Below the pieces are notes generated by a model that saw only the letters and a program-made list of their open reading frames with translations, ran no database searches and was not told the DNA's origin. Shown piece by piece: positions 36,174 through 47,701 of a stretch of DNA of 51,291 nt. Position 1 is the first letter of the stretch, and each line of letters begins with the position of its first letter. A program made the position numbers and the translations under genes. The stretch comes from Pseudomonadota bacterium (lineage in GTDB: Bacteria > Myxococcota_A > UBA796 > GCA-2862545), in NCBI GenBank assembly GCA_947475315.1, contig CANJMY010000017.1:1-51291 (forward strand), given 5' to 3'.

Positions 36174-37001
36174 ATGACGCTCAAGTTCCGCGCCGCCGCC
36201 ATTGGCGGGCTGGTCCTCTTCGGTCTCTCCGCGGCTGCGCTCGCGCAGGAGCCCGGCCACGTTCCTCCGGGTGGCATCCCGGCCACGCCGGCGGGTGAGC
36301 CCGTGGCGGCCCCGGCTGGCGAGCCCGTGGCGGCCCCCGTGGGCGAGCCTGGCGCCGCTCCCGGGGGCGAGCACGCCGCCGAGGCGGGCGCTGAGGGCGA
36401 GCACGCCGCAGAGGGTGGCGAGCACGGCGGCGAGCACGAGAGCCCGCTGCACTACACCGGCGACGAGGACCACGACGGCACGGCCAACTGGCTGGACTCG
36501 GACTCCGAGAACTACGTCCTGACCTCGCTCGGCTTTCACTTCCTGAACTTTGTCATCTACGGTGGTCTGGCGCTGTTCTTCGCCGGCCCCATCATCCGTG
36601 ACGGCCTGCGCGCCCGCGCCGCGGGCATCAAGTCCGGCATCCTCGAAGCCGCCAAGCTCCGTGACGAGGCCGTCGCCCGCGACGAGGCCGTCTCCAAGCG
36701 CCTCGGCGCCCTGTCGGCCGAGATCGCCGAGATGGCCGCGCGCGCCAAGACCGAGGCCGTCGCCGAGGAGGCCCGCATCATCGAGCGCGCGCAGGACGCC
36801 GCCCGCCGCGTGGGTGAGACCGCGCAGCGCCAGATCGCCGACGAAGGCGCTCGCGCCCGTCGCGCCATCCGCGATGAGGCCGTCATCCTGGCCGTCCAAC
36901 TCGCCGAGGGCATCCTGGCGGGTCAGGTCCAGTCGGGTGACCAAAAGCGCCTCGCGGACGAGTTCCTGAACACGCTGAAGTCGGAGGGACGCCATGTCTG
37001 A
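36174..37001 (+). CDS. atpF: ATP synthase F0 subunit b with exported repeat/His-rich extension
   Basis: A 275-residue subunit b. Residues 1-24 form a signal peptide (MTLKFRAAAIGGLVLFGLSA...AQ), then three 8-residue repeats (GEPVAAPA, GEPVAAPV, GEPGAAPG; 41-64), a Gly/Glu/His-rich stretch (GEHAAE, GEHGGEHE; 65-89) and a calcium-type loop DEDHDGTANWLDSD (97-110). The usual membrane helix is at about 115-138 and the coiled-coil stalk follows to residue 275. E. coli b has only a few residues before its helix. Signal-bearing b subunits are known in some Deltaproteobacteria, but this extension is unusually long. The atpH start overlaps its end by eight bases. Confidence 0.85.
   Translation: MTLKFRAAAIGGLVLFGLSAAALAQEPGHVPPGGIPATPAGEPVAAPAGEPVAAPVGEPGAAPGGEHAAEAGAEGEHAAEGGEHGGEHESPLHYTGDEDHDGTANWLDSDSENYVLTSLGFHFLNFVIYGGLALFFAGPIIRDGLRARAAGIKSGILEAAKLRDEAVARDEAVSKRLGALSAEIAEMAARAKTEAVAEEARIIERAQDAARRVGETAQRQIADEGARARRAIRDEAVILAVQLAEGILAGQVQSGDQKRLADEFLNTLKSEGRHV
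36294..36365 (+). repeat. Three tandem 24-bp repeats in atpF
   Basis: Units at 36294-36317, 36318-36341 and 36342-36365 encode GEPVAAPA, GEPVAAPV and GEPGAAPG. The first two units differ at only four bases; the third is diverged. Confidence 0.8.
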
Positions 37002-37557
37002 GACCGCAGCGGCCCAGCGCTACGCGCGCGCCATCGTGGAGCTCGCCGTGGAGGCGGGCGCCGATGAGGCCGTCCACCGTGATCTCTCCTCCGTCGTGCA
37101 GGCGTTCGCCGCCGGCGGTGGTGAGCTTGGCGCGGCGCTCAGCAGCCCCGTCTTCTCCGCCGAAGAGCGCAAGGCCGTCATCGGCGCCGTGCTCGCCGCG
37201 GAGGGTGGCCACGCCCTGACGCGCAACTTCCTGTCCCTTCTGGCCGATCGCAGCCGCTTGGGCCTGCTGCCGGAGATCCTCGACATCGTGACGACGCTCC
37301 TGGATGCCCGCGCTGGTCGCGTGCGCGTCGACGTCCGCACGGTCGAAGCCCTGTCGCCGGAGCTCGCCGCGGAGATCAAGGCCGCGTTCGAGAAGTCCAC
37401 TGGCAAGACTGTCCTCTTGGAAACCCGCCTCGACCCGACGCTGCTCGGTGGCTTGGTCGCCCGTCTGGGTGGCCGCGTCTACGACGCCAGCCTCAAGAAG
37501 CGTCTCGAGGACATCAAGCATCGTCTCATCCACGCCCAGGCTAACGCCGAGGCTTGA
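36994..37557 (+). CDS. atpH: ATP synthase F1 subunit delta
   Basis: A 187-residue delta subunit that ties the peripheral stalk to the top of the alpha3beta3 head. Typical features: AAAQRYARAIVELA at the N-terminus, ALTRNFLSLLADRSRLGLLPEI in the middle and the C-terminal VLLETRLDPTLLGGLVARLGGRVYDASLKKRLEDIK block (short forms DPTLLGGLVARLGGRVYD and SLKKRLE are diagnostic). It overlaps atpF by eight bases. A GC hairpin lies in the gap before atpA. Confidence 0.94.
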   Translation: MSETAAAQRYARAIVELAVEAGADEAVHRDLSSVVQAFAAGGGELGAALSSPVFSAEERKAVIGAVLAAEGGHALTRNFLSLLADRSRLGLLPEILDIVTTLLDARAGRVRVDVRTVEALSPELAAEIKAAFEKSTGKTVLLETRLDPTLLGGLVARLGGRVYDASLKKRLEDIKHRLIHAQANAEA

Positions 37558-37570
37558 ACACTTTTGACCA

Positions 37571-37592
37571 CGTGACCGGGGGCCCGGTCACG
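37571..37592 (+). other. Intercistronic hairpin between atpH and atpA
   Basis: CGTGACCGG (37571-37579) pairs perfectly with CCGGTCACG (37584-37592) around the loop GGGC. It precedes the atpA ribosome site (GGGAG) by five bases. No T-tract, so a terminator is unlikely; it may affect processing or translation of the downstream cistron. Confidence 0.55.
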
Positions 37593-37609
37593 CGGTGGGA
37601 GCGCTCCTC

Positions 37610-39139
<1,530 letters not shown>

Positions 39140-39164
39140 TCGCGGGCGACCGCCGGAGGGCTGA

Positions 39165-40037
39165 ATGGCCAACTTGAAGGACATCCGCGCGCGGATCGGC
39201 TCGGTCAAGAAGACCAAGCAGATCACGTCGGCGATGAAGCTCGTCGCCGCCGCGAAGCTGAAGGGTGCTACGGATCGCGCGCTTGCCGCGCAGCCGTACC
39301 AGTCCAAGCTCCGCACGGTGCTCGGACGCGTCGGCGCGAAGGCCGGGGACTCTGTCTCCGACCCGCTGCTCCAGACGCATCCGACGGTCGAGAAGATCCT
39401 GATCGTGATGCTCACCTCAGACAAGGGTCTGTGCGGCGGGTTCAACAACAACCTGCTTCGTCGGGCTGTCGTGTGGATCGGCGAGCGTCAGGCCTCGGGC
39501 GTGAACGTCACGGTCCGTACGTTCGGCCGTAAGGGTCGCGACTTCTTCAAGGTCCGCGGCACGGTCCCGGCTGACGCCGTGATCGAGTACGCCAAGACCC
39601 CCAAGATGGAGCTGGTGCGGCCCCTCTCGGACCACATGGTCTCGGGCTTCATCAACGGCGACTACGACGAAGTGTGGATTGGCTACAACCACTTCGCCAA
39701 CGCCGCGGTCCAGGTGCCGACCTTCTCGAAGATCCTGCCGCTCTCCGTCGAGGCCGCCGAGGGCGCGGCCGAGGACGTGTCGGGCGACTACCTCTTCGAG
39801 CCGGACCCGGGAACCATCCTGAGCAGCCTGCTGCCGCTGTACCTCCGCACCATCTTGCTCCAGACCTTCCTGGAGTCCGAGGCCGGAGAGTTCGGCGCGC
39901 GCATGGTCGCCATGGACAACGCGTCCCGCAACGCCAACGACCTGATCGATCGCCTGTCGCTCCAGTACAACCGAGCCCGACAGGCCGCGATCACCACCGA
40001 AATCACCGAGATCGTGTCGGGCGCCGAGGCGCTCTGA
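39165..40037 (+). CDS. atpG: ATP synthase F1 subunit gamma
   Basis: A 290-residue gamma subunit, the central rotating shaft. Classic ends are intact: MANLKDIRARIGSVKKTKQITSAMKLVAAAKL at the N-terminus (read as LKDIRARIGSVKKTKQITSA) and ARMVAMDNASRNANDLI with LSLQYNRARQAAITTEITEI at the C-terminus. Length fits the family. Confidence 0.97.
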   Translation: MANLKDIRARIGSVKKTKQITSAMKLVAAAKLKGATDRALAAQPYQSKLRTVLGRVGAKAGDSVSDPLLQTHPTVEKILIVMLTSDKGLCGGFNNNLLRRAVVWIGERQASGVNVTVRTFGRKGRDFFKVRGTVPADAVIEYAKTPKMELVRPLSDHMVSGFINGDYDEVWIGYNHFANAAVQVPTFSKILPLSVEAAEGAAEDVSGDYLFEPDPGTILSSLLPLYLRTILLQTFLESEAGEFGARMVAMDNASRNANDLIDRLSLQYNRARQAAITTEITEIVSGAEAL

Positions 40038-41537
<1,500 letters not shown>

Positions 41538-41549
41538 GACCTTGGATCC

Positions 41550-41569
41550 GGCCCGGCGTCGCCCGGGCC
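41550..41569 (+). other. Intercistronic hairpin between atpD and atpC
   Basis: GGCCCGG (41550-41556) pairs with CCGGGCC (41563-41569) around a 6-base loop, in the 57-bp gap before atpC. A short pyrimidine run (CCCCTTT) follows 4 bases later, so weak termination is possible. Confidence 0.5.
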
Positions 41570-41594
41570 TCGACCCCTTTGAGTGGAGGACAGC

Positions 41595-41984
41595 ATGTCC
41601 GGTTTGCACGTCGACATCGTGACGCCTGAGAAGATCGTGTTCTCGGGCTCGGCGGACGAGATCCGCGTGCCGGGCGTGAACGGCGAGTTCGGCGTCCTGC
41701 CGGACCACGCCCTCTTCCTGTCGCTCCTCAAGGGCGGCATCCTGACCATCACGGGCCCGCAGAGCAAGCGCTTCATCATCGGCCGCGGCTTCGCCGAGGC
41801 GGGTGCGGATCGCGTGGTCGTGCTGACCGACTCCTGCGAGTCCACCGACGGCGTGGACAAGACCGCCGCCGCCGCCCTGCTGGCCGACGCCGACCGCGTC
41901 CTGGCCGACTCCGCCGCCGAGTCGGACGAGCGTCTGGTCGCCGAGCGCAACGCCGAGCTGGCGCGCGCCCGCCTGGAAGCCTGA
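41595..41984 (+). CDS. atpC: ATP synthase F1 subunit epsilon
   Basis: A 129-residue epsilon subunit that couples the rotor to F1 and can inhibit ATP hydrolysis. N-terminal beta-sandwich: LHVDIVTPEKIVFSGSADEI, VPGVNGEFGVLPDHA; C-terminal helices follow from about residue 88. GGAGG is 5-9 bases upstream of ATG 41595, preferred over an in-frame GTG at 41583. It is the last atp gene here and converges on a GT-C gene (27 bp between stops). Confidence 0.94.
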   Translation: MSGLHVDIVTPEKIVFSGSADEIRVPGVNGEFGVLPDHALFLSLLKGGILTITGPQSKRFIIGRGFAEAGADRVVVLTDSCESTDGVDKTAAAALLADADRVLADSAAESDERLVAERNAELARARLEA

Positions 41985-42011
41985 GCGTTCCGCTAGACCT
42001 TCGCCGTTGCG

Positions 42012-43628
42012 CTACGGTGCCGGCTGCGGGGCTAGGGTGAGCTCGTAGAGACGAAAGCCCTCCGGTGACGGCCTCTCGGTGAGGGTCGCGCCGGTGGCCC
42101 CAATTGGGGCGCTTGAATCGAGCCAGAAGCGCTCTTGGTAGGGCGCCTCGAGCACCCAACGCACGCGGTGCGAGGCGTGCACGCCCGCGACGATGCGCGC
42201 CAGGGCGTCATTGTCCAGGCCTCGCTCCTCCGGACAGTCCGGCATGCCGGGGCGGCACAGGACCGGGGAGGGGATCATCACGCTGGCGAGCATGTCGTTC
42301 GTGATCGTCGGTGAGCAGCCGAGCGTGTTCTGCTTCAGCAGCCGCAGCAGCGCGTCCAGCGAGGCGGCCTGCGCGGTGAGCTCGCGCTCGCGCTCGGCGG
42401 TGCGGTCGAAGTCCCAGCGGCGCTGCGGGCTATCAAAGCCCAGGCCCGGCCACGGGACGCCCCACGGGAACAGGCCGTGGACCGGGAACTCGGCGAGCGT
42501 CTGGTTCACCGTGAGCAGCACGAAGGCCCAGACGATGGACGCGGTGACCATGGCGCGCGGCCCCTCCCAGGTTCGGAGGCGCCGCCACGCGACCGCGGCG
42601 CCCAGCGCGCAGATCGGCAGGATGGGCAGGAACAGGCGGCGCAGCTCCGCGCTCTCGGACGACGGGAACCAGCCCAACGCCAGGAACTGCACGAGCGAGG
42701 GCACGATCAGCACCAGCGCGTCGCGCCCTGGCTGTCCGCCGTCGAGCCCCAATCGGACCAGCGCGAACAGGCCCACCAGGGGCAAGTAGTCGACGTGCCA
42801 GGCGAGCAGCGCCGCCGAGTGCGCATAGCGGCCGAGCACGTCGTACCAGGCGACGGCGGCGTGCTGGTTGCGCGCGGCCCAGGCCGGGACCAGCCCGCCC
42901 CAGTCGCCTGGGCGGTACATCGGCAAGGTGGCGCACACCGCCACGACCAAGGCGAACCCCACCGCGAACCAGACCCACGTTCGGACGCGTTGCCCCCGGG
43001 TGGCCGCCAAGCCGAGCACCAAGCCGAGCACGATCGCGCTTGGGTAGGCCTGGTAGCGGGCCTGCGCCCCCAGGGCCGCGAACAAGCCGGCGAACAGCGC
43101 GTTGGAGCGGACACGACGATCTCGCAGGACGCCCATCGCGAACGGGAGCGCCAGGGTCGCCAGCGCGACCGACAGCACGTCCGTGCTCACGAGGGTGCCG
43201 TAGTAGAGCAGCTGCGGCGTCGTGCCGATCACCAGCGCCGCCACCAGCGCCGGCGTGATCGCCGCCCACTGCCACCAGGCGCACACGAACACGGTGGTCG
43301 TCAGCGTCGCCATCGCGCCCACGCTGATCAGGCGACCGGCCAGGTAGGTCGGGGCAACGAACCACGCGAGCTGCGCGGTGAGCCACGGGTAGAGCCACGG
43401 CCACGACGCGGTGCCGCTCTGCACGTAGAGCGGGAGGTCGCCGCAGCGCAGGTAGGACGCGCGAAGGTAGTGGCCGTCCCCTTCGCAGCCGGTCACCAGA
43501 TCGCGCCGCGTGAGCGCGACGATCAGCAGCCCCACCACGGCTTGGGTCAGCCATACGAGGGCCGCCGCCAGTGCGGCGCGCAGGCGCGGATCGTGGGTCG
43601 CGCTCGGCTCGGGTTGTCGGGTGTCCAT
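42012..43628 (-). CDS. GT-C-fold polytopic membrane glycosyltransferase-like protein
   Basis: A 538-residue polytopic membrane protein with around ten helices, similar in plan to the other GT-C-type gene of this window. First exported loop has CEGDGHYLRASYLRCGDLPLY with the acidic EGD motif, then WPWLYPWLTAQLAWF; a soluble C-terminal part (about 430-538) contains several Cys. Such proteins use lipid-linked sugars; the acceptor is unknown. The start ATG 43628 (MDTRQPEPS) was chosen over an upstream in-frame ATG whose extension is Arg-rich and would use up the divergent promoter region. Confidence 0.72.
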   Translation of the reverse strand: MDTRQPEPSATHDPRLRAALAAALVWLTQAVVGLLIVALTRRDLVTGCEGDGHYLRASYLRCGDLPLYVQSGTASWPWLYPWLTAQLAWFVAPTYLAGRLISVGAMATLTTTVFVCAWWQWAAITPALVAALVIGTTPQLLYYGTLVSTDVLSVALATLALPFAMGVLRDRRVRSNALFAGLFAALGAQARYQAYPSAIVLGLVLGLAATRGQRVRTWVWFAVGFALVVAVCATLPMYRPGDWGGLVPAWAARNQHAAVAWYDVLGRYAHSAALLAWHVDYLPLVGLFALVRLGLDGGQPGRDALVLIVPSLVQFLALGWFPSSESAELRRLFLPILPICALGAAVAWRRLRTWEGPRAMVTASIVWAFVLLTVNQTLAEFPVHGLFPWGVPWPGLGFDSPQRRWDFDRTAERERELTAQAASLDALLRLLKQNTLGCSPTITNDMLASVMIPSPVLCRPGMPDCPEERGLDNDALARIVAGVHASHRVRWVLEAPYQERFWLDSSAPIGATGATLTERPSPEGFRLYELTLAPQPAP

Positions 43629-43870
43629 TCGGTGCTCGGCGACCCCGCCGTCCTGTGTCGATCGTCCGCGGAGTCTACACGGCGCGGACCGAACGTCCTT
43701 CGAGTGAGGGGCGTGTATGGCGTCGTGGACGCGCTCGGCGGGGCGCCCGGTGTCCCGCTCGACCGTCCGGAAACGGCGCAAGCGGCGGGAGCGCGCACAC
43801 TCCGCGTGATCGGTTAAGGTCGGCGCGAGCACGCGACCGCCCGCCGCTGTCGCGCCAGGGGCCCTCCACG
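43629..43870. promoter_or_regulatory. Divergent intergenic region, 242 bp
   Basis: This gap between the GT-C gene and the pseudokinase must hold both promoters. I see no tRNA, no clear -35/-10 pair and no long repeat in it. Confidence 0.4.
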
Positions 43871-45253
43871 ATGCACGTCCACCAGGTCGCAGGCCACACC
43901 CTCCTGGGCGCGGCCCCGATTCCCGAGCCGGGCGCCTGGTTCCGCACGGACGGCGTCTACGGGGACATGCCGGTCTGGGTTCGGCTGCCGCGCGAGGACG
44001 GCGGCCATGAAGACGCCGACGCGCTCCGCCTGGCCTGGGAGCGCCTCTCCCATCTGGACCACCCCGGCATCCCCAAGGCCATCGCCTTCGACGCCGCCAC
44101 CGGCTCGCTGATCGTCGCCGCGCCTGAGGGCGTGCCGCTCGCCCGCCTGCTCGAGCACCGGCATGAGGAGGCGTTCACCATGACGCCCGGCACCGTGCTC
44201 GACGTGGGCGCCTCGCTCGCCGACCTGCTCGTGCACGCGCATGAGCGTGGCCGCCCGCACGGGCACCTGTCTCCCGACGTGATCTGGGTGACGGCAGACG
44301 GGCAGCTCGTCGTGTGGGGCTTCGCCGCCGGGCCCGACGCGCCTTGCGCCGCGCGCTGGTGGTCGCCCGAGCGCGCCCGCGGCAAGCGCTCCTCCGGCGA
44401 CGCCGACCAGTGGGCGCTCGCCGCCATCCTCGCGTCGCTCGTCACCGGCCGCGTGCCGTGGCGGGGCGAGGACCCGATCTCCGAGGCGCGCATCGGCGAC
44501 GCCGCGTACCTGTCCGCGCCCGTGGTCGAGCAGTGGAAGCCGCTAGGTCGCTTGGTCGACCGGGCGCTGGCCTCTGAGCGCGGGGAGCGGTTCCACTCCG
44601 TGCACCCGATGCGCCAGGGCATCGACGCGCTCCGTCAGCGGGTCGGCCAGACGTCGGACTTGGCGCGGATGGGCGCCACCTTGCGCTCGCTCTACGCCGC
44701 CGCCGAGCCGCCCCCCGTCGTGATGGAGGCGGAGGACGCGCCCATCCCCGTGGTGCTCGCGCCCTCTCCGGACCCTCGGCCCACCGAGACGCTGTCGCCC
44801 CCCGCGATCCTCGCGGGCTCGCCGCTCGACCCCGCGATGCGCCTGGAGCCCGCGCGCTTCGAGACCTTCGACGCGGCCACCGAGCGCCCCACCTCGCCCA
44901 CGCGCATCCCGTACGCGGGCGACGAGGCGAGCGTGGTCGAGCCTGAGGAGCTTGAAGAGATCGACGAGTACGGCGACCTCTCCGACCTGGACGTGATGAT
45001 CCCGCCGCCGGTCGTCGGCCTCGGCCGCGCCGAGGTGATCGAGCCCGATCGCGGCACCGGCCCCGACTTCGGCGACAGCGGGAGCTACCCGACCGTGCTG
45101 AACGCGCCGGACGTCCAGATTGCCCGCCGCGAGTTCATCCCGGTGGACCAGGAGTGGTACGAGGCGGTCGACATGCGGCGCTACGCGCCCTTCCTGGTCG
45201 GCGGCATGGTGCTCCTGCTCGGCGTGTACATTGTCTACGTCTGGCTGCTCTGA
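43871..45253 (+). CDS. Tail-anchored Ser/Thr pseudokinase
   Basis: A 460-residue protein with an N-terminal kinase fold (about 10-280). Structural motifs survive: the helix LRLAWERLSHLDHPGIPKAI, the activation-end SPERARG (165-171), and DADQWALAAILASLVTGRVPW (177-197; the family's D-x-W/Y-S-L-G helix). Catalytic residues are gone: HRDLKPxN is HGHLSPDVI (130-138; Asp to His, Lys to Ser, Asn to Val), DFG is WGF (149-151), and the first Lys is Arg in WVRLP. After a Pro/Glu-rich linker (about 290-430), a single helix at 440-460 anchors the extreme C-terminus. It cannot phosphorylate by the normal mechanism and may act as a scaffold. Confidence 0.82.
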   Translation: MHVHQVAGHTLLGAAPIPEPGAWFRTDGVYGDMPVWVRLPREDGGHEDADALRLAWERLSHLDHPGIPKAIAFDAATGSLIVAAPEGVPLARLLEHRHEEAFTMTPGTVLDVGASLADLLVHAHERGRPHGHLSPDVIWVTADGQLVVWGFAAGPDAPCAARWWSPERARGKRSSGDADQWALAAILASLVTGRVPWRGEDPISEARIGDAAYLSAPVVEQWKPLGRLVDRALASERGERFHSVHPMRQGIDALRQRVGQTSDLARMGATLRSLYAAAEPPPVVMEAEDAPIPVVLAPSPDPRPTETLSPPAILAGSPLDPAMRLEPARFETFDAATERPTSPTRIPYAGDEASVVEPEELEEIDEYGDLSDLDVMIPPPVVGLGRAEVIEPDRGTGPDFGDSGSYPTVLNAPDVQIARREFIPVDQEWYEAVDMRRYAPFLVGGMVLLLGVYIVYVWLL

Positions 45254-45271
45254 CCGGCTGGAGGTCGCCGC

Positions 45272-46114
45272 ATGACCGCGCTCGAGCCGCTGGCCGATGG
45301 GATCCGCGTGCTCGCGCTGCGCACGCCGACGCTGCTGCCCGCGACCCACACCAACTGCTACGTCGTCGGACGCACTGGGCTGACGGTGATCGAGCCGGCC
45401 AGCCCGTGGCCGGACGAGCAGGATCGTCTGGTGGAGGCGCTGGAAGCCGACGGTGCGCGCGTCGAGCGCATCCTGCTCACGCACCATCACCCTGACCACG
45501 TCGGCGGCGCCTTGGCCCTGCGCGACGCGCTCGCCGCGAGGGGGCACGCGGCGCCGATCGTCGCGCACGCGACCACGCGCGATCTGTTGGTGGGCAGCGT
45601 GGTCGTGGATGAGGTGATCTCCGACGGCGACGTGCTGCGCTGCGGGGGCGTGGGCCTCCACACGCTCCATACGCCCGGCCACGCGCCCGGCCACGTGGTC
45701 CTGCACGACCGCGCGAGCGGCGCCGTGGTCGCGGGCGACATGGTCGCGGGCGTCGGCACCATCCTGATCGACCCGTTCGAGGGCGACCTGGGGCATTACC
45801 TGGACAGCCTCGAGCGGATGCGTGGCCTGGGCGCGTCGCTGCTGCTCCCCGCGCACGGCGACGCGATCGTGCACGCCGACGCCATGCTCGGCTTCTACAT
45901 CGCGCACCGGCACCAGCGTTCGACGCAAATCCAAGAGGCGTTGCGCACCTTGGGCGAGGTCGACGCGCTGGCGATCGCGCGGCAGGTCTACGGCGCGGAG
46001 CTTCCGGAAGCCGCGCTCCCGCTCGCCTCGATCCAGGTCACGGCGCACCTGCTCTGGCTCGCTAAGTACGGACGCGCCGGAGGACAGGTCGGCGGGCTCT
46101 GGCGCGCGGCGTAG
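45272..46114 (+). CDS. Metallo-beta-lactamase-fold hydrolase
   Basis: A 280-residue MBL-fold hydrolase. Metal motif THHHPDHVGG (HxHxDH at His71, His73, Asp75, His76), later His in HTPGHAPGHVVLH, Asp in VVAGDMVAG and His in LLPAHGD. The C-terminal domain with HRHQRSTQIQEAL resembles LACTB2-type endoribonuclease/hydrolases and glyoxalase II relatives; the substrate is unknown. GGAGG is upstream of the ATG. It lies 18 bp after the pseudokinase stop and probably shares its transcript. It converges on the crt cluster. Confidence 0.87.
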   Translation: MTALEPLADGIRVLALRTPTLLPATHTNCYVVGRTGLTVIEPASPWPDEQDRLVEALEADGARVERILLTHHHPDHVGGALALRDALAARGHAAPIVAHATTRDLLVGSVVVDEVISDGDVLRCGGVGLHTLHTPGHAPGHVVLHDRASGAVVAGDMVAGVGTILIDPFEGDLGHYLDSLERMRGLGASLLLPAHGDAIVHADAMLGFYIAHRHQRSTQIQEALRTLGEVDALAIARQVYGAELPEAALPLASIQVTAHLLWLAKYGRAGGQVGGLWRAA

Positions 46115-46225
46115 CGCGTGGCTCCCGCGGTGGTCTTCGCCAGCGTGCCGCGATGAGGTTGCCCACGCGCCGCGACGCTCACTGCCGGTCGACCCACGGG
46201 TGGAGCGACGTGAGCGCGCAGCGCG
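46115..46225. other. Short non-coding gap between convergent genes
   Basis: These 111 bp separate the hydrolase stop and the CrtD stop. I see no strong hairpin, repeat or reading frame with a credible start in it. Confidence 0.4.
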
Positions 46226-47701
46226 CTAGCGCTTGAGGTCTCGGTCGACCGCGCGCGCCGCCGCTACGCCGGACAACGCACACAGCGGCATGCCGCCGCC
46301 AGGGTGGGCGCTGCCGGACGCCAGGTACAGGCCTGGCACGGACGCCACGTGGTTGGGCGGCCGACGGAAGGCCGCGAACTTGTCGTTCGAGGCGCCGCCG
46401 TAGATCGCGCCGCGGGTGCCAGGGAAACGCGCCGCCAGCTCCGTCGCGGAGCGCTCCCAGACGATGGTGTCGCCCGGCGAGATCAGGTCCGCCTCGCGCA
46501 GCCTGCGCTCCACGTTGGCCCGCAGCGCGCCGCCGTCCGAGGGGCGCGCGCCACGCGCGGGCTCGGCGGGCGCGTTCGCCATCACGAACACCGGCTCGGC
46601 GTCGGCCCACCCTGTGCGGCGGTGCGCCCGCTCCTGCGCGCACAGGTAGACCGTCGGCTCGACCGGCGGCCGGTCGTGGTCGAACAGGTCGATGAACTCG
46701 TGGGCGTAGTCTCGGGGGAAGAGAACCGCGTGCGGGACCCGATCTGGGCGCCGTTTGGCGCGCACGATCCCCACCCAGCCCGACGTGGATGGGACGGGCT
46801 CTTCGTCGAGCCCGTGGCGCGTCCCCCTGGGCAGCAGGTCGACGAGCACGTGCCGCGCGTCGGCGTTCGCCACGACCGCGCGCGCGTCCAGCGTGGCCCC
46901 GTGCGCGAGGGTGACGCCCTGCACGCGACCGCGCTGGGTGCGGATCTCGGTGACCCGTGCGCCGGTCTCGATCTCGACGCCGAGCCGGGTGGCGACCCGC
47001 GCCAACGCCGCGACGAGCGAGCTGATCCCTCCCTCGACGCCGTACACGCCCAGGCCCAACTCCACGTGCGCGATGCAGTTGAGCGTGCCCGGCGCGCAGC
47101 GCGGATCGGAGCCGTTGTAGGTCGCGTAGCGCCGCAGGATCCATCGGAGCCGCGGCTCCTTCACGCGCGCCTCGATCGCCGCGTCCATCGTGCGGAGCGC
47201 GTCGATGCGCGCGAGGTCGCGCCAACCCGAGAGGCCGAAGGTGATCACCTTGGAGAAGGACGGCGCGTCCCGGTAGATGAACCAGGGTGCCGCGGCCTCC
47301 CACACGGTCCGCGCGTGGTCGAGGAAGCCGTCCAGCTCGCGCGCGGCGCCTGGGCCGAGCGCCGCCTGGACCGACGCGCGCGTCTGCTCCCGATCGCTGA
47401 ACAGGTCGATCGTCATGCCGTCGACGAATTGGTAGCGACACGCAGGCGAGGGGAGGAAGACCGTCGCTTCGTCCGCGAGCGACGTGCCCGCGCGTCGGAG
47501 CAGGGCGTCGAACACGCCGGGTAGCGTGAGCACGCTGGGGCCGGTGTCGACCTCGACGCCGTCGATCACGACGGTGCCAGCCTTGCCGCCGAGCTGCTCG
47601 CCGGACTCCAGCACGCGGACGCGGTGACCGTCACACGCAGCGGCGATCGCGGCGCACAGGCCGCCGATCCCACCCCCGACGACGATCACGTCCTGGCTCA
47701 T
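46226..47701 (-). CDS. crtD: Carotenoid desaturase, CrtI/CrtD family
   Basis: A 491-residue FAD-dependent carotenoid desaturase. Dinucleotide motif VVGGGIGGLCAA (6-17) with LESGEQLGGKAG; the CrtI-type C-terminal block GLYLASGSAHPGGGMPLCALSG (read YLASGSAHPGGGMPL) is diagnostic of the family. Its start overlaps the stop of the CrtC gene by four bases; CrtC (1,2-hydratase) and CrtD (hydroxy-carotenoid 3,4-desaturase) are a classic pair, which favours CrtD over phytoene desaturase CrtI. A CrtI is not present in the window. The symbol rests on context. Confidence 0.8.
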   Translation of the reverse strand: MSQDVIVVGGGIGGLCAAIAAACDGHRVRVLESGEQLGGKAGTVVIDGVEVDTGPSVLTLPGVFDALLRRAGTSLADEATVFLPSPACRYQFVDGMTIDLFSDREQTRASVQAALGPGAARELDGFLDHARTVWEAAAPWFIYRDAPSFSKVITFGLSGWRDLARIDALRTMDAAIEARVKEPRLRWILRRYATYNGSDPRCAPGTLNCIAHVELGLGVYGVEGGISSLVAALARVATRLGVEIETGARVTEIRTQRGRVQGVTLAHGATLDARAVVANADARHVLVDLLPRGTRHGLDEEPVPSTSGWVGIVRAKRRPDRVPHAVLFPRDYAHEFIDLFDHDRPPVEPTVYLCAQERAHRRTGWADAEPVFVMANAPAEPARGARPSDGGALRANVERRLREADLISPGDTIVWERSATELAARFPGTRGAIYGGASNDKFAAFRRPPNHVASVPGLYLASGSAHPGGGMPLCALSGVAAARAVDRDLKR

